A stretch of DNA of 64,000 bases from JABJAG01 sp038137215 (GTDB taxonomy: Bacteria > Pseudomonadota > Alphaproteobacteria > UBA6615). Position numbers and translations under genes: made by a program. The notes beneath the pieces were generated by a model, which saw only the letters and a list, made by a program, of their open reading frames with translations, did not search any database and was not told the origin of the DNA. Below, piece after piece: positions 1-8,949 of the stretch (positions within the stretch are counted from its first letter, which is position 1; the number at the start of each line of letters is the position of its first letter). The stretch covers positions 4,996-68,995 of the forward strand of contig JAYQBG010000015.1 of NCBI GenBank assembly GCA_038137215.1. The letters are read 5' to 3'.

Positions 1-1
1 C

Positions 2-403
2 AGCAATCTGCTCTTTGGTTTTGTGCTCGGGTTCATGAGCCTGTGGCTTGTGCGTGACAGGTTCGATGTCCGGAACTTCAGGCGCCCGTGGCGCGCATTT
101 CGTTTGGCCGGGCTGTTTCTGCTCGAACTCGCGCTGTCTGCCTTCCGGGTGGCGCGGGATACGCTCTCGCCCAGCATGCCGTTCCGTCCGGCCATTGTCG
201 CCATGCCGCTTGAAGTGACCGATGAGGTCGAGATCATGTTGCTCGCCAACCTGATCAGCCTGACCCCCGGCACGCTGAGTCTGGACGTATCAACCGACCG
301 CTCCACGCTCTATATTCATGCCATGGATGTGGACGATCCTGACGAATTGCGCGCGGAAATCCGGGATGGATTTGAACGCCGTATCATAGAGGTCATGGAG
401 TAG
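2..403 (+). CDS. mnhE: Mrp/Mnh Na+/H+ antiporter subunit E (5' partial)
   Basis: Small subunit of the multisubunit Mrp cation/proton antiporter in the inner membrane. The frame is already open at the window edge (codons read SNLLFGF before the GTG at 23), so the N-terminal membrane segment lies partly outside the window. About 133 residues are visible. The conserved MnhE core is present: a hydrophobic helix (LAGLFLLELALSAFRVA), then LLANLISLTPGTLSLDV and a C-terminal hydrophilic domain ending IIEVME. It is followed 4 nt later by mnhF and then by overlapping mnhG, the standard EFG order, so subunits A-D presumably lie upstream. The GTG at 23 should not be taken as the true start. Confidence 0.93.
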   Translation, partial: SNLLFGFVLGFMSLWLVRDRFDVRNFRRPWRAFRLAGLFLLELALSAFRVARDTLSPSMPFRPAIVAMPLEVTDEVEIMLLANLISLTPGTLSLDVSTDRSTLYIHAMDVDDPDELRAEIRDGFERRIIEVME

Positions 404-407
404 CTCG

Positions 408-737
408 ATGGCGGACTTCGGATCAGACTTCCTGCAGTTTTCGGTGTACATCGCCTATACCGCGATCATGATCTCGCTGGGTCTGACGGTGTTCCGCCTG
501 CTGCGCGGACCGACCCTGGCCGATCGGGTGGTCGCGCTGGACATGCTGGCGCTGCTCGGGATCGCGTTCATCGGGATCTTTTCCATCGCGACCGAGGAAT
601 ATGCCTTCCTCGATGTTGCCATCGCCCTTGCTCTGGTTGGCTTCCTCGCCACCGTGGCCTTCTCACGTTACGTGTACCGGGGCGCACTCGAGGAGCGTCG
701 CGATCCTTCGAAGCCGGATGAGGGAGACGATTCATGA
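408..737 (+). CDS. mnhF: Mrp/Mnh Na+/H+ antiporter subunit F
   Basis: Small integral membrane subunit of the Mrp antiporter, which exchanges Na+ (or other monovalent cations) for protons and supports pH and sodium homeostasis. The 109-residue protein has three predicted membrane helices (about residues 11-29, 36-57 and 63-83) and the family signature RGPTLADRVVALDML between the first two. The C-terminal tail is charged. It starts 4 nt after mnhE and its stop overlaps the start of mnhG by 4 nt (ATGA), which implies translational coupling. Slightly longer than the usual 85-95 residues because of the tail. Confidence 0.93.
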   Translation: MADFGSDFLQFSVYIAYTAIMISLGLTVFRLLRGPTLADRVVALDMLALLGIAFIGIFSIATEEYAFLDVAIALALVGFLATVAFSRYVYRGALEERRDPSKPDEGDDS

Positions 738-1129
738 TCGATCTTGTCGCCGGTGTTCTTCTGTTGATCGGTGCGAGCTTCTCGCTAATTGCCGGGATCG
801 GTCTGATCCGGCTGCCGGATGTTTATCTCCGTATGCACGCCGCCACCAAGGCAGGCACGCTGGGGGCTGGTCTGGTTCTGGTGGCTCTGGCCCTGCACGG
901 GCAGCAGCTGGAAGTGACCGCGCGCGCCGTTACGGGGGTGCTGTTCCTCCTGTTCACCGCGCCTGTTGCGGCCCATCTTCTCGGCCGGGCCGGCTATCTC
1001 TCCGGTGCCCCGCTCTGGTCGAAGACGCGCTTCGATGACCTGATGGACAAGTACGATGCCGATGGCCGCAAACTTGGCGGTACACCTGAAGAGGCGTTGA
1101 CGAAGCCCCCGGCTGACCGCGACGCCTGA
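734..1129 (+). CDS. mnhG: Mrp/Mnh Na+/H+ antiporter subunit G
   Basis: Last subunit of the Mrp antiporter operon. The 131-residue protein has three membrane helices and the PhaG/MnhG signature GLIRLPDVYLRMHAATKAGT (about residues 23-42). A hydrophilic tail of about 35 residues follows the last helix. The ATG overlaps the mnhF stop by 4 nt. After the stop, a hairpin-like stretch at about 1142-1163 and an intergenic repeat separate it from convergent dabA. No other gene of the operon follows on this strand. Confidence 0.93.
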   Translation: MIDLVAGVLLLIGASFSLIAGIGLIRLPDVYLRMHAATKAGTLGAGLVLVALALHGQQLEVTARAVTGVLFLLFTAPVAAHLLGRAGYLSGAPLWSKTRFDDLMDKYDADGRKLGGTPEEALTKPPADRDA

Positions 1130-1181
1130 GCATGATCTTGTGAGGTGGAAGCGGTTCCGCCTCAGATCCTTCCACCGCGCG

Positions 1182-1266
1182 TTTCGTCGTTCCCGCGAAG
1201 GCGGGAACCCATAAACACGGGCGGCTGCCTGGCTGAAGCAAGGTGTCTATGGATGCCCGCCCTCGT
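1182..1266. repeat. Intergenic palindromic repeat, family A, copy 1
   Basis: About 85 bp containing a short palindrome (TTCCCGCGAAGGCGGGAA) followed by a conserved arm with ACACGGGCGGCTGCCT and AAGGTGTCTATGGATGCC. The same unit occurs in reverse orientation at 8799-8895 with only a few differences. It lies between the convergent ends of mnhG and dabA, a typical place for REP-like elements. It has no coding potential. Confidence 0.85.
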
Positions 1267-1274
1267 CAGTGGAT

Positions 1275-3689
1275 TTAGGCGGCAACCTCGTCGCGCGTTG
1301 TGTCGCCGAAGTTCTCCACCGCTTCCCATGTGAGGTTCCCCGTATAGCGATGGGTGAGCCGACACTGGTCGTCCATGGCAAACAAGTGCAGCCAGCGATT
1401 GTCGAACAGGTTCCGCACGTCGTCATGGCGGGCCAGGATGTCGTTCATCGCCTCGCGCGGGGCTTCAATACAGACCGACAGGCGCAGGGGATCATGGGTG
1501 TTGTCCTCGCCGTCATGGACGGACTGTATCGGCAGACCGGCCCGCAGAAGACCGCCATTGCCCTCCACGACACCGATGCCGCCCACTACATTGTGGAGCA
1601 GCTTGTTGCCCGATCCGAAAGCCCTGGGCGCCACGGTGGAGCCGTAATATTGCAGGCTGATCCAGCTGGCGACCACGACCGGGGCCGTCATGATCAGCTC
1701 CAGGACGTCAAAGCCCTTCTCCTGATCCTGCCGCCAGTCGTAGTCGTGCAGGAAGACGCGGCCCGCCAGGCTGCGGCCCGCAGTGCGTGTGCGGGGCGCT
1801 GCGACAAAGGCGCGGCATCCGGCCAGCCCCCATTCGGGACGTATCTCGGCCCAGTTGCGGGCGCGGCTGGGAATATCACCCTCCGTGCGTGCCCCGGGCA
1901 ACCGCAGGGCGCGTTCGCTGCGGGCCAGCTTGCCGGTGGCGTTGAACCATTGCTGGGCCTGCGCCAGATCGGCGGCGTGATCGGTCGCGGGTGTGTCGGC
2001 ATCGTAAAGTGTTACGGCGTCGGTCGTTGTGTCATGGAGGGCCGCGACGAACAGCGTATCCGGCGGAATGACGATTCCCCGTTCGCCAAGACCGGCGCGG
2101 ACCGCGTCGTCATTGAGCAGTGTCGCGAGAAGGCGGGCATTCACCTCTCCTGAATATCCGCCGCAGGCCCCGCAGTGGAGCCCGCTGGCATGGGGGTTGT
2201 TCACCACATTGGCGCCGTGGCCGGCCAGGACCACCAGCCGCGCAAAATCCTCGGTCAGTGATATGGCGCGCAGCACCGTTTCAGCCGCATCGGTCCGGGC
2301 TTCGGGACCGAGCTCCGGATCGAAGCGGGGTGCGGGGTCATGGGGGACCGGCATTTCGTGGCAGCCCAGGGCGTCGTTAAGCAGTTTGCCGATATAGACC
2401 GGCCCCATGGCTTCCACGAACGCGAAGGAGGAGACGGCTGCGAGCTTGAACCGGCCCCAGGCGCGCTTGGCGCGGGCCTGGTAGCGGGCATCGCGGTCCG
2501 CCTCGGCCATTGAGATGTCACCCGATGTTGAGGTGACGGTGGGATTGAGCAAGACCGGCAGGTGCAACTCTTCCACATCCGAGGCAAATTTCCGGTGTTT
2601 GGCAGAGATCCCGAAGAAGCCGGCAAAGCCGAGTGTCCGGATTGCGGGATCGACCGCCTCGAGAGCGCGGCGAAACACCTCTGACCGCACATCGATACAG
2701 AAGGCGGCCTGCAGGGCCGGGCGTGCCTCCGCAGAGGCCGGCGCCGGTGTGGCCAGTTTGTCTGCGAGTTCGCGCTGGGCGGCCCGTTCGGCGGCCTCCT
2801 GGAGAATTTCGTTCACGATATCCGCCGGACCCGGCTCTGCCGGTGTGGCGTGCCGGGCACGAATATCGGACCATTCTTCGCCGATTCTGTCCGCGTACTG
2901 GAGATAAAGCGCTTCCTCCCAGAGGAGGCGGATTGCCAGGAAATGCCGGATCGTCAGGTCGGTTCCGCCGGCCAGTTCCGCGCACCAGCGTTCATAGCGC
3001 GCATATTGTGCCCAACCGCCCAGGGACAACAGCAACTGATGAAAGTAGCTGTCGAGGGCCGGTCCGCGCAGGCCGAGACGGGCGACCGCGTTCTGGACGG
3101 ATTCCATCGCGCGCTCGGGCGCGTGGGCAACAAAGGCACCGAAACCCTTCAGGCCCATGATCTCGGGCACCAGATCATGGGTCGCGTGCGCGCAATAGGC
3201 GTTCCAGGCACTTCGTCCGCGCGGCGCAGCCCACAGGGCCTGTCCCTCGTCGAAATAGCCACTGGCCCAGGCGCCGAACCGTTCAGCCATGAGGCCCGGC
3301 CAGTCGGTCTTGCCCGCCCGCGCTGCCAGGTCGGCAATTGTGGGCAGGGTGTCGGGGGCCGGGGTTTCTTCGCGCGCCGCCTGTTTGAGGGTGTCGAGGT
3401 TTGTGGGTTTACGGGGGTGGGGGCTCGCGGCGAGGGCTCCGGCGAGGTCCGCATCGGAAATCTGTCCGCTTGCAATGCGTGCCAGGTACCACGCACGCGG
3501 CATGGTGACGGGGATGGCGCCAACACGTGCGAGCCGCGCACCTGTCTGGGCGAGAGTGTCGCCGGTCTGGCCCAGAAAGGGATTGACCGCGACGGAGTAG
3601 GCCAGCGGCCAGGCCGGTGGAATGTGCCGGGCAGCGGTGTCGGCGGCGGCCATCAGGTCCGCGAGGTCGATGGTTGTGTCGATCGTCAT
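1275..3689 (-). CDS. dabA: DabA, probable inorganic carbon transporter subunit (DUF2309/UPF0753)
   Basis: Cytoplasmic, beta-carbonic-anhydrase-like subunit of the DAB bicarbonate-accumulation complex. It is thought to convert CO2 to bicarbonate vectorially, driven by ion flow through DabB. The 804 residues match the usual family length. The four zinc-ligand positions known for the family can be read: Cys331 and Asp333 in CIDVRSE, His491 in AGHGANVVNN and Cys506 in LHCGACGG. The 15-residue His-Cys spacing is the same as in characterised DabA. The start overlaps the dabB stop by 4 nt (ATGA). The stop is TAA. Family assignment is firm; the in vivo role (carbon supply for anaplerotic carboxylation, or autotrophy) is inference, since no RuBisCO or carboxysome gene is visible. 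Confidence 0.93.
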   Translation of the reverse strand: MTIDTTIDLADLMAAADTAARHIPPAWPLAYSVAVNPFLGQTGDTLAQTGARLARVGAIPVTMPRAWYLARIASGQISDADLAGALAASPHPRKPTNLDTLKQAAREETPAPDTLPTIADLAARAGKTDWPGLMAERFGAWASGYFDEGQALWAAPRGRSAWNAYCAHATHDLVPEIMGLKGFGAFVAHAPERAMESVQNAVARLGLRGPALDSYFHQLLLSLGGWAQYARYERWCAELAGGTDLTIRHFLAIRLLWEEALYLQYADRIGEEWSDIRARHATPAEPGPADIVNEILQEAAERAAQRELADKLATPAPASAEARPALQAAFCIDVRSEVFRRALEAVDPAIRTLGFAGFFGISAKHRKFASDVEELHLPVLLNPTVTSTSGDISMAEADRDARYQARAKRAWGRFKLAAVSSFAFVEAMGPVYIGKLLNDALGCHEMPVPHDPAPRFDPELGPEARTDAAETVLRAISLTEDFARLVVLAGHGANVVNNPHASGLHCGACGGYSGEVNARLLATLLNDDAVRAGLGERGIVIPPDTLFVAALHDTTTDAVTLYDADTPATDHAADLAQAQQWFNATGKLARSERALRLPGARTEGDIPSRARNWAEIRPEWGLAGCRAFVAAPRTRTAGRSLAGRVFLHDYDWRQDQEKGFDVLELIMTAPVVVASWISLQYYGSTVAPRAFGSGNKLLHNVVGGIGVVEGNGGLLRAGLPIQSVHDGEDNTHDPLRLSVCIEAPREAMNDILARHDDVRNLFDNRWLHLFAMDDQCRLTHRYTGNLTWEAVENFGDTTRDEVAA

Positions 3690-5281
3690 GATACCGATCC
3701 GCTCCGGCCTGCCATGTCTGCACCGCCTGTCCGCGCCCTATGCTCGTCCACGGACCAGCCGCCGAGCAGGCGGTCGAAGATCGCATTGGCGTAAAGCCCG
3801 TTCGACAAATGCACCCGCAGCCCGGCCGTGGACGGGTGGTAGGCCCAGAGCGGGAACATGGACTGCGCCAGCGCGACCAGTGCGAAGCTGCAAAGGGCGA
3901 GGATCAGAAGCGCCCATTCCAGCGGCCCCGGCGCCGGGGTCGCCGGAAGGGTGCCTGCAGTCAGCCATTCCGCGGCTGTCTGAAGGACGAAATAGCTGAT
4001 CGAGGCTGCAACGGCGTAGAGCGCGGTGTGCCGTGTGAGGATGCGGGGAGCGGTATCGGCGAGACCCTGGGCCAGCAGATAGGCCACGCCGAAGATCAGG
4101 ATGGCGCCCAAAGCGATTGCCTGCGGAGATTTCGAATCAAAGCCGTAGATCGCTCCGAAGGCCCCGGCGATGATGGCGTAGATCACCAGCGCCAGGCCGA
4201 AGGCGCGCAACACGGCCCGACCCCTGGGGACCGCCACCGGTCCCGGACGGCGAATGGCCGCCACGTTGTCCACCGCCGTGCCCGAGGCGAGGAAGGCGTG
4301 GGCCTTGTAAAGCGAGTGGGCCACGATGTGCAGCAGCGCGAGCGGAAACAGCGCCAGTCCGCATTGCATGATCATGAACCCCATCTGCGCGATGGTGGAC
4401 CAGGCCAGCGATGTCTTGACCGCCGGTTGCGCGAGCATCGCCAGTCCGCCGAGAAGCGCGGTAAAGCCGCCGATGATGACCAGCACGGCCAAGACGCCCG
4501 GCGTGAGCAGCATCACATCGGAAAATCGTATCAGCAGGAATCCGCCCGCATTGATCACGCCCGCATGCAGCAAGGCCGAAACCGGGGTCGGCGTTTCCAT
4601 CACTTCGGTGAGCCAGCCATGGATCGGGAACTGGGCGGATTTCAATACGGCGGCGAGCGCCAGCAGACCGGCTGCCCAGACCGCTGTGCCCGGTGCTGTG
4701 CCGGACCGCGCCGCAGCCAGGATCGCCTGGATATCGGTGGTCTGGTACCCCAGATAGAGCAGGACCGCCGCTCCGATCAGGGCGGCATCGCCGGTCCGTG
4801 CGACGATGGCCTTCTTGCGGCCGGCGCGCATCGCCTGAATCCGGTCGCTGTAGAACAGCAACAGCCTTTGCAGGCAGGCGCTCATCGCTACCCAGGCGAT
4901 CACCAGCAGGATCAGGTCACCGGTCTGGACCAGCAACAGGACCGCTGCCAGGGTTGCCGACATCCAGCCGAGGAAGGCGCCGTGCCGGGGTTCGCCATCC
5001 AGATAAGAGATGGAATAGCGCAGCACCACCCAGCCGATGAAGGTGACCAGAACCAGCATGGTGGCGCTCACGGCATCCAGGCCCGAGCCCATACCCGGAC
5101 GGTCCAAAATCAGCGCCAGCGCCGATACGAGTGCAACGACAATCGCCAGCAAGGCGGCGCCTTCGGTCAGCCGGAACAGCGGAACAGGCCGCTGCCCGCG
5201 CCAGAACCGGGCCAGAAGCGCGGCCACCAGCAGTACGCCGGGAGCCATCAGCGGGATCAGCGCAAACAAATCGTAGGGCAT
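3686..5281 (-). CDS. dabB: DabB, proton-conducting membrane transporter (NuoL/MrpA-like)
   Basis: Membrane subunit of the DAB inorganic-carbon system, homologous to NuoL, MrpA and MrpD ion-translocating subunits. The 531-residue protein is almost entirely hydrophobic with about 13-14 membrane helices. The antiporter-core signatures are visible: KSAQFPIHGWLTEVMETPTP followed by VSALLHAGVINAGGFLL, then KTSLAWSTIAQMGFM and IVAHSLYKAHAFLASG. It is the first gene of the dabB-dabA operon, preceded by an AT-rich divergent promoter shared with the LysR gene. Without dabA alongside it would have been called an NADH-quinone oxidoreductase subunit L-like protein; the overlap with dabA settles the assignment. 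Confidence 0.92.
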   Translation of the reverse strand: MPYDLFALIPLMAPGVLLVAALLARFWRGQRPVPLFRLTEGAALLAIVVALVSALALILDRPGMGSGLDAVSATMLVLVTFIGWVVLRYSISYLDGEPRHGAFLGWMSATLAAVLLLVQTGDLILLVIAWVAMSACLQRLLLFYSDRIQAMRAGRKKAIVARTGDAALIGAAVLLYLGYQTTDIQAILAAARSGTAPGTAVWAAGLLALAAVLKSAQFPIHGWLTEVMETPTPVSALLHAGVINAGGFLLIRFSDVMLLTPGVLAVLVIIGGFTALLGGLAMLAQPAVKTSLAWSTIAQMGFMIMQCGLALFPLALLHIVAHSLYKAHAFLASGTAVDNVAAIRRPGPVAVPRGRAVLRAFGLALVIYAIIAGAFGAIYGFDSKSPQAIALGAILIFGVAYLLAQGLADTAPRILTRHTALYAVAASISYFVLQTAAEWLTAGTLPATPAPGPLEWALLILALCSFALVALAQSMFPLWAYHPSTAGLRVHLSNGLYANAIFDRLLGGWSVDEHRARTGGADMAGRSGSVS

Positions 5282-5387
5282 GTAAAGAGTATCCCCGGCG
5301 GAGTTTGTGAACGCCCTTAAGTGGATGATTCCATTTGTTAAGAAAAATACATTGTTTTTATAAAAACGTTCTATTTATAAGATCGAT
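5282..5387. promoter_or_regulatory. Divergent dabB / lysR promoter with LysR-type inverted repeat
   Basis: The 106-bp spacer is strikingly AT-rich against its GC-rich surroundings. It holds an inverted repeat, TTATAAA (5358-5364) and TTTATAA (5374-5380), just before the lysR start. A plausible sigma-70 promoter for lysR is TTGTTA (5335-5340), an 18-bp spacer and TATAAA (5359-5364), which the inverted repeat overlaps. This is the layout of an autorepressed LysR gene that controls its divergent neighbour. Site assignment is inference. Confidence 0.6.
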
Positions 5388-6263
5388 ATGGCCGAACTGA
5401 ACTACAACCATCTGCGCTATTTCCAGGCCGTGGCCCATGAAGGCAATCTGACCCGCGCCGCCGCCCGGCTGAACGTGTCCCAATCGGCCGTGTCCACACA
5501 GATCCGGCGTCTGGAAGAACGGCTGGGCCAGGCCCTGTTCACGCGTCAGGGCCGTGCCCTGCATCTGACCGAGGCCGGGCGGATCGCGCTGGATCATGCG
5601 GATTCGATCTTTGCGACCGGCCGGGAACTGGTGGCCACGCTTCAGGATGGTCGCGGTCGGCGCCAGGCGCTCCGCGTCGGATCGCTGGCCACGCTGTCGC
5701 GCAATTTTCAGCTCGCCTTTCTGCGGCCGCTGCTGGGGCGGATGGATGTCGAAGTGATTCTGCGCTCGGGCAGTGCGGCAGAACTTTTCAATGCGCTTGT
5801 TGCATTGCATCTGGATTTGGTGCTGACCAACCAGCCGCCACCCGCCGACGCCCTGACGCCCTTTGTCGTGCAGCGCCTAGACGAACAGAAACTCAGCCTG
5901 ATCGGGGTTCCGGAGTTATGTCCGGTCGGCGTCACGCTGGCCGAACGGCTTGAAGAGGCGGCGCTGGTTTTGCCGTCGGCCGCCAGTGGCCTGCGCATGG
6001 GGTTCGATGCTCTGCTCGACCGGCTCGGGGTGACGCCGAACATTGCGGCTGAAGTCGATGACATGGCGATGATGCGGCTGCTGGCACGTGAAGGAATTGG
6101 CCTGGCGGTTCTGCCGCCCATTGTGGTGCGAGACGAGCTGGCCAGTGGCGCGCTGGTGGAGGCTGAACAATTGTCGGAGCTCACCGAAGCGTTCTATGGG
6201 GTCTCGGTCGAACGCCGTTTCCCGAACGCCTTGTTGTCGGAATTGCTGCATCAGGACGTCTAG
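5388..6263 (+). CDS. LysR-family transcriptional regulator of the dab operon
   Basis: Predicted DNA-binding regulator of 291 residues. The N-terminal winged helix-turn-helix (about residues 6-65) contains NLTRAAARLNVSQSAVSTQI and the following RRLEERLG. The rest is a LysR-type co-inducer-binding domain of the periplasmic-binding-protein fold. It is divergent from dabB across a 106-bp AT-rich spacer, so its likely target is dabBA; the effector is unknown. LysR genes are often found beside dab operons. It ends in TAG, showing that TAG is a normal terminator in this genome. Confidence 0.9.
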   Translation: MAELNYNHLRYFQAVAHEGNLTRAAARLNVSQSAVSTQIRRLEERLGQALFTRQGRALHLTEAGRIALDHADSIFATGRELVATLQDGRGRRQALRVGSLATLSRNFQLAFLRPLLGRMDVEVILRSGSAAELFNALVALHLDLVLTNQPPPADALTPFVVQRLDEQKLSLIGVPELCPVGVTLAERLEEAALVLPSAASGLRMGFDALLDRLGVTPNIAAEVDDMAMMRLLAREGIGLAVLPPIVVRDELASGALVEAEQLSELTEAFYGVSVERRFPNALLSELLHQDV

Positions 6264-6438
6264 TTTGGCAGCTGGTCCGGCAGCGCAGCGCGATGGGCCG
6301 CTGTGCAGCGATGCGGTCCGGCCGCTTGCGCGGGTAGAGTCCCCAGAGCAAAAACTTCGTCCCTGCGCCTTGTCGGCGCCATCATCCGATGCGTAGCGTA
6401 GGAAGGCTCCCATTCACTTCCGAAAGGCAATCCGCGCC

Positions 6439-7836
6439 ATGGCACTTCACGACCGGGATACGATCCGCCACAAGATCGATGATGAACTCTACGCGTCCAC
6501 CGATTTGTCCGTCGCCGTGCCCAAATACAAGTTTCCCGACAACGAGCAGAACCCGCGCCATGCTTATGCGCTGGTCCATGATGAATTGATGCTCGACGGC
6601 AATGCCCGGCAGAACCTGGCGACGTTTTGTCAAACCTGGGAGGAGCCGGAAATCCATCAGCTGATGGATGAGTGCATCGACAAGAACATCATGGACAAGG
6701 ACGAGTATCCCCAGACCGCCGAGATCGAAGCGCGCTGCGTACACATGCTGGCCGATCTCTGGAATGCGCCCGATCTCAACAACGCCATCGGCTGCTCGAC
6801 CACGGGGTCGGGCGAGGCGGCAATGCTCGGCGGCATGGCTATGAAGCGCCGCTGGGAAACCGCCCACCAGGCCGCCGGGAAGTGCATCGACAAGCCGAAT
6901 TTGATCACCGGCCCGGTGCAGATCTGCTGGCATAAATTCGCGCGCTACTGGGATATCGAGTTGCGGGAAATTCCCATGGAGGACGGACGCTACATGATGA
7001 CCCCCGAGGAGTTGATCAAGCGCTGCGATGAAAACACCATCGGTGTGGTCCCGACCCTGGGCGTGACTTTTACCGGCGCTTATGAGCCGGTCAAGCAGGT
7101 CTGCGATGCGCTCGACGCCTTTGAGTAGGAGACCGGCCTGGACATTCCCATTCATGTGGACGGGGCGAGCGGTGCGTTTCTGGCGCCGTTCTGCGCGCCG
7201 GATCTGGAATGGGATTTCCGGCTGTCGCGGGTCCGCTCGATCAACGCCTCGGGGCACAAATTCGGGCTCGCACCGCTGGGGGTCGGCTGGGTGCTGTGGC
7301 GCGAAGAATCCGATCTGCCCGAACAGATGATCTTCTGGGTCAATTATCTGGACGGCAATATGGGTGACATCGCGCTGAACCTCTCGAGCCCGGGCGGCCA
7401 GGTGATGGCCCAGTATTACAACTTCCTGCGGTTGGGCCGGGAAGGTTACGAGAAAATTCACACCGCCTGCTACGGGACCGCGCAGTTTCTCGGCGAGGCT
7501 GTGGACAAGCTGGGGCCCTTCGAGGTGATCTACAGCGGCGATATGAGCGGCGGTATTCCTGCACTCTTCTGGAAGATGAAGGACGGGGTTGATCCCGGGT
7601 TCAGCCTCTATGATTTTGCCGACCGGCTGGGCGGGCGCGGCTGGCAGGTCCCGGCTTACACGCTGCCCGCCAATTCTGAGGATCAGGCCATTCAGCGTAT
7701 TCTGGTGCGCCACGGCGTGAGCCGCGATCTGGGGGCGCTGCTGGTCGGGGATATGCAGCGTACGCTCGAATATTTCGAAGCCTATCCGGTGCACACGCCG
7801 ATGACGGTTGAAGAAGCCTCGGGATTCCATCATTAA
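6439..7836 (+). pseudogene. gad: Glutamate decarboxylase interrupted by one in-frame TAG
   Basis: PLP-dependent decarboxylation of glutamate to GABA, which consumes a proton. The frame from 6439 to 7836 is 466 codons including the final stop, and both halves match Gad end to end. A single TAG at 7126-7128 (codon 230) falls in a helix reading DALDAFE-stop-ETGLDIP, after which the match continues with no shift. The PLP lysine is Lys274 in NASGHKFGLAP, downstream of the stop, so the 229-residue truncated product would lack the catalytic lysine. CAG to TAG is the simplest explanation. The half after the stop could in principle restart at the GTG at 7156. No gadC-like antiporter is adjacent. Confidence 0.88.
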
Positions 7837-7871
7837 ATGGGGCGCTGACCTCGGGGAACGGAGCCAATCAC

Positions 7872-8732
7872 ATGGCGGAAAACGCATCCAAAGAACTGGT
7901 CACCGAAGACATTGAGATTTACCGGCATGGCGACCGGCCCATGATCATCCGTCTGATCCGGCCCGCGACTGGTGGACCCTATCCAGCGATTGTCGATCTG
8001 CACGGCGGCGGCTGGTGCAAGGGCCATCCCAGTGAATGTACGGTGCGCGGTGAAGTTTTCGCGGCGGCCGGCATCGCCTCGGCGGCGCTGGATTTCCGGC
8101 AGGCCGCCGATATGTATCCCTCCTCCCTGGAAGACGTGAACTACGCCATTCGCTGGCTCAAGGCGCATGCCGAAGAGCTGCGACTGGATGCAGACCGGAT
8201 CGGTTTGCTGGGCCAGTCAAGCGGGGGACATCTCGCGATGCTGACCGCCATGCGGCCGGCCGATCCGCGCTATCTGGCGCTGCCGCTGGAAGGCGATGCG
8301 CCCGATGTGGATGCAAGCGCGCGCTGCGTGGGCGTCATGTGGCCGGTGATCAATCCGCTCTCGCGCTACCGGCGTGTCGTGTCCCTGCGTGAGGCGGGTA
8401 ATCCGCCGGCCTGGGTCGGCGATCTGGAGGAGCGTCACCGCATCTACTGGGTGAACGAAGAGAATATGCAGGAGGGCAACCCGATGCTCGCGCTCGAACG
8501 CGGCGAAGGCGTCGAGCTGCTGCCCGCGATCTGGTTCCAGGGTCAGCCGGACCCGGTCCATGACTATCGCGACCCGGACTCACCGCTCGATCTCAATGAG
8601 CCGGAGCGGTTCGTGGAGAATTACCGCAAGGCCGGCGGCACCATGGATCTGGTCCATGTGGAGCAGGCCAACCGTTCGGACCCGTCCTTGCTGGGGCCGC
8701 TGGTGGAATTCTTCCGCAAGAATCTCGGCTGA
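7872..8732 (+). CDS. Alpha/beta hydrolase (carboxylesterase, HSL/BD-FAE-like)
   Basis: Predicted cytoplasmic esterase or amidase of 286 residues. The oxyanion-hole motif HGGGW is at residues 44-48 and the nucleophile elbow GQSSGG gives Ser116 as the catalytic serine. The remaining triad residues are probably an Asp in the QPDPVHDY region and a C-terminal His in LVHVEQ. It starts 35 nt after the gad frame on the same strand. The protein most resembles acyl-peptide or kynurenine-formamidase-like carboxylesterases; the substrate cannot be told. The gene itself is intact although its upstream neighbour is broken. Confidence 0.85.
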   Translation: MAENASKELVTEDIEIYRHGDRPMIIRLIRPATGGPYPAIVDLHGGGWCKGHPSECTVRGEVFAAAGIASAALDFRQAADMYPSSLEDVNYAIRWLKAHAEELRLDADRIGLLGQSSGGHLAMLTAMRPADPRYLALPLEGDAPDVDASARCVGVMWPVINPLSRYRRVVSLREAGNPPAWVGDLEERHRIYWVNEENMQEGNPMLALERGEGVELLPAIWFQGQPDPVHDYRDPDSPLDLNEPERFVENYRKAGGTMDLVHVEQANRSDPSLLGPLVEFFRKNLG

Positions 8733-8798
8733 CGGTCGGAACGCAACTCGCTTGAACGGGAGCGGTTCTGCTTGGGTTCTGGCGCGGCGGTGATCTTG

Positions 8799-8895
8799 TC
8801 TCGTCATGCCCGCAAAGGCGGGCATCCATAGACACCTTGCTTTAGCAAGGCAGCCGCCCGTGTTTACGGGTTCCCGCCTTCACCGGAACGACGCA
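8799..8895. repeat. Intergenic palindromic repeat, family A, copy 2 (inverted)
   Basis: Reverse complement of the element at 1182-1266, with both the short palindrome (ATGCCCGCAAAGGCGGGCAT) and the arm reading AGGCAGCCGCCCGTGT. It lies between the convergent ends of the hydrolase and a VOC gene. The remaining intergenic sequence on both sides shows nothing else recognisable. Confidence 0.85.
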
Positions 8896-8949
8896 ATGAG
8901 TCATGGACAGAATTGCGGCAGACTCGCCTTCATCTGATGGAATCGGACC

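Noticed and set aside
6382..7887. Long open frame antisense to gad (about 500 codons)
   Set aside because: High-GC shadow of the gad frame; no family motif and no ribosome-binding site. The same applies to long antisense frames at 3740-5320, 27638-29482 and 59008-60429.
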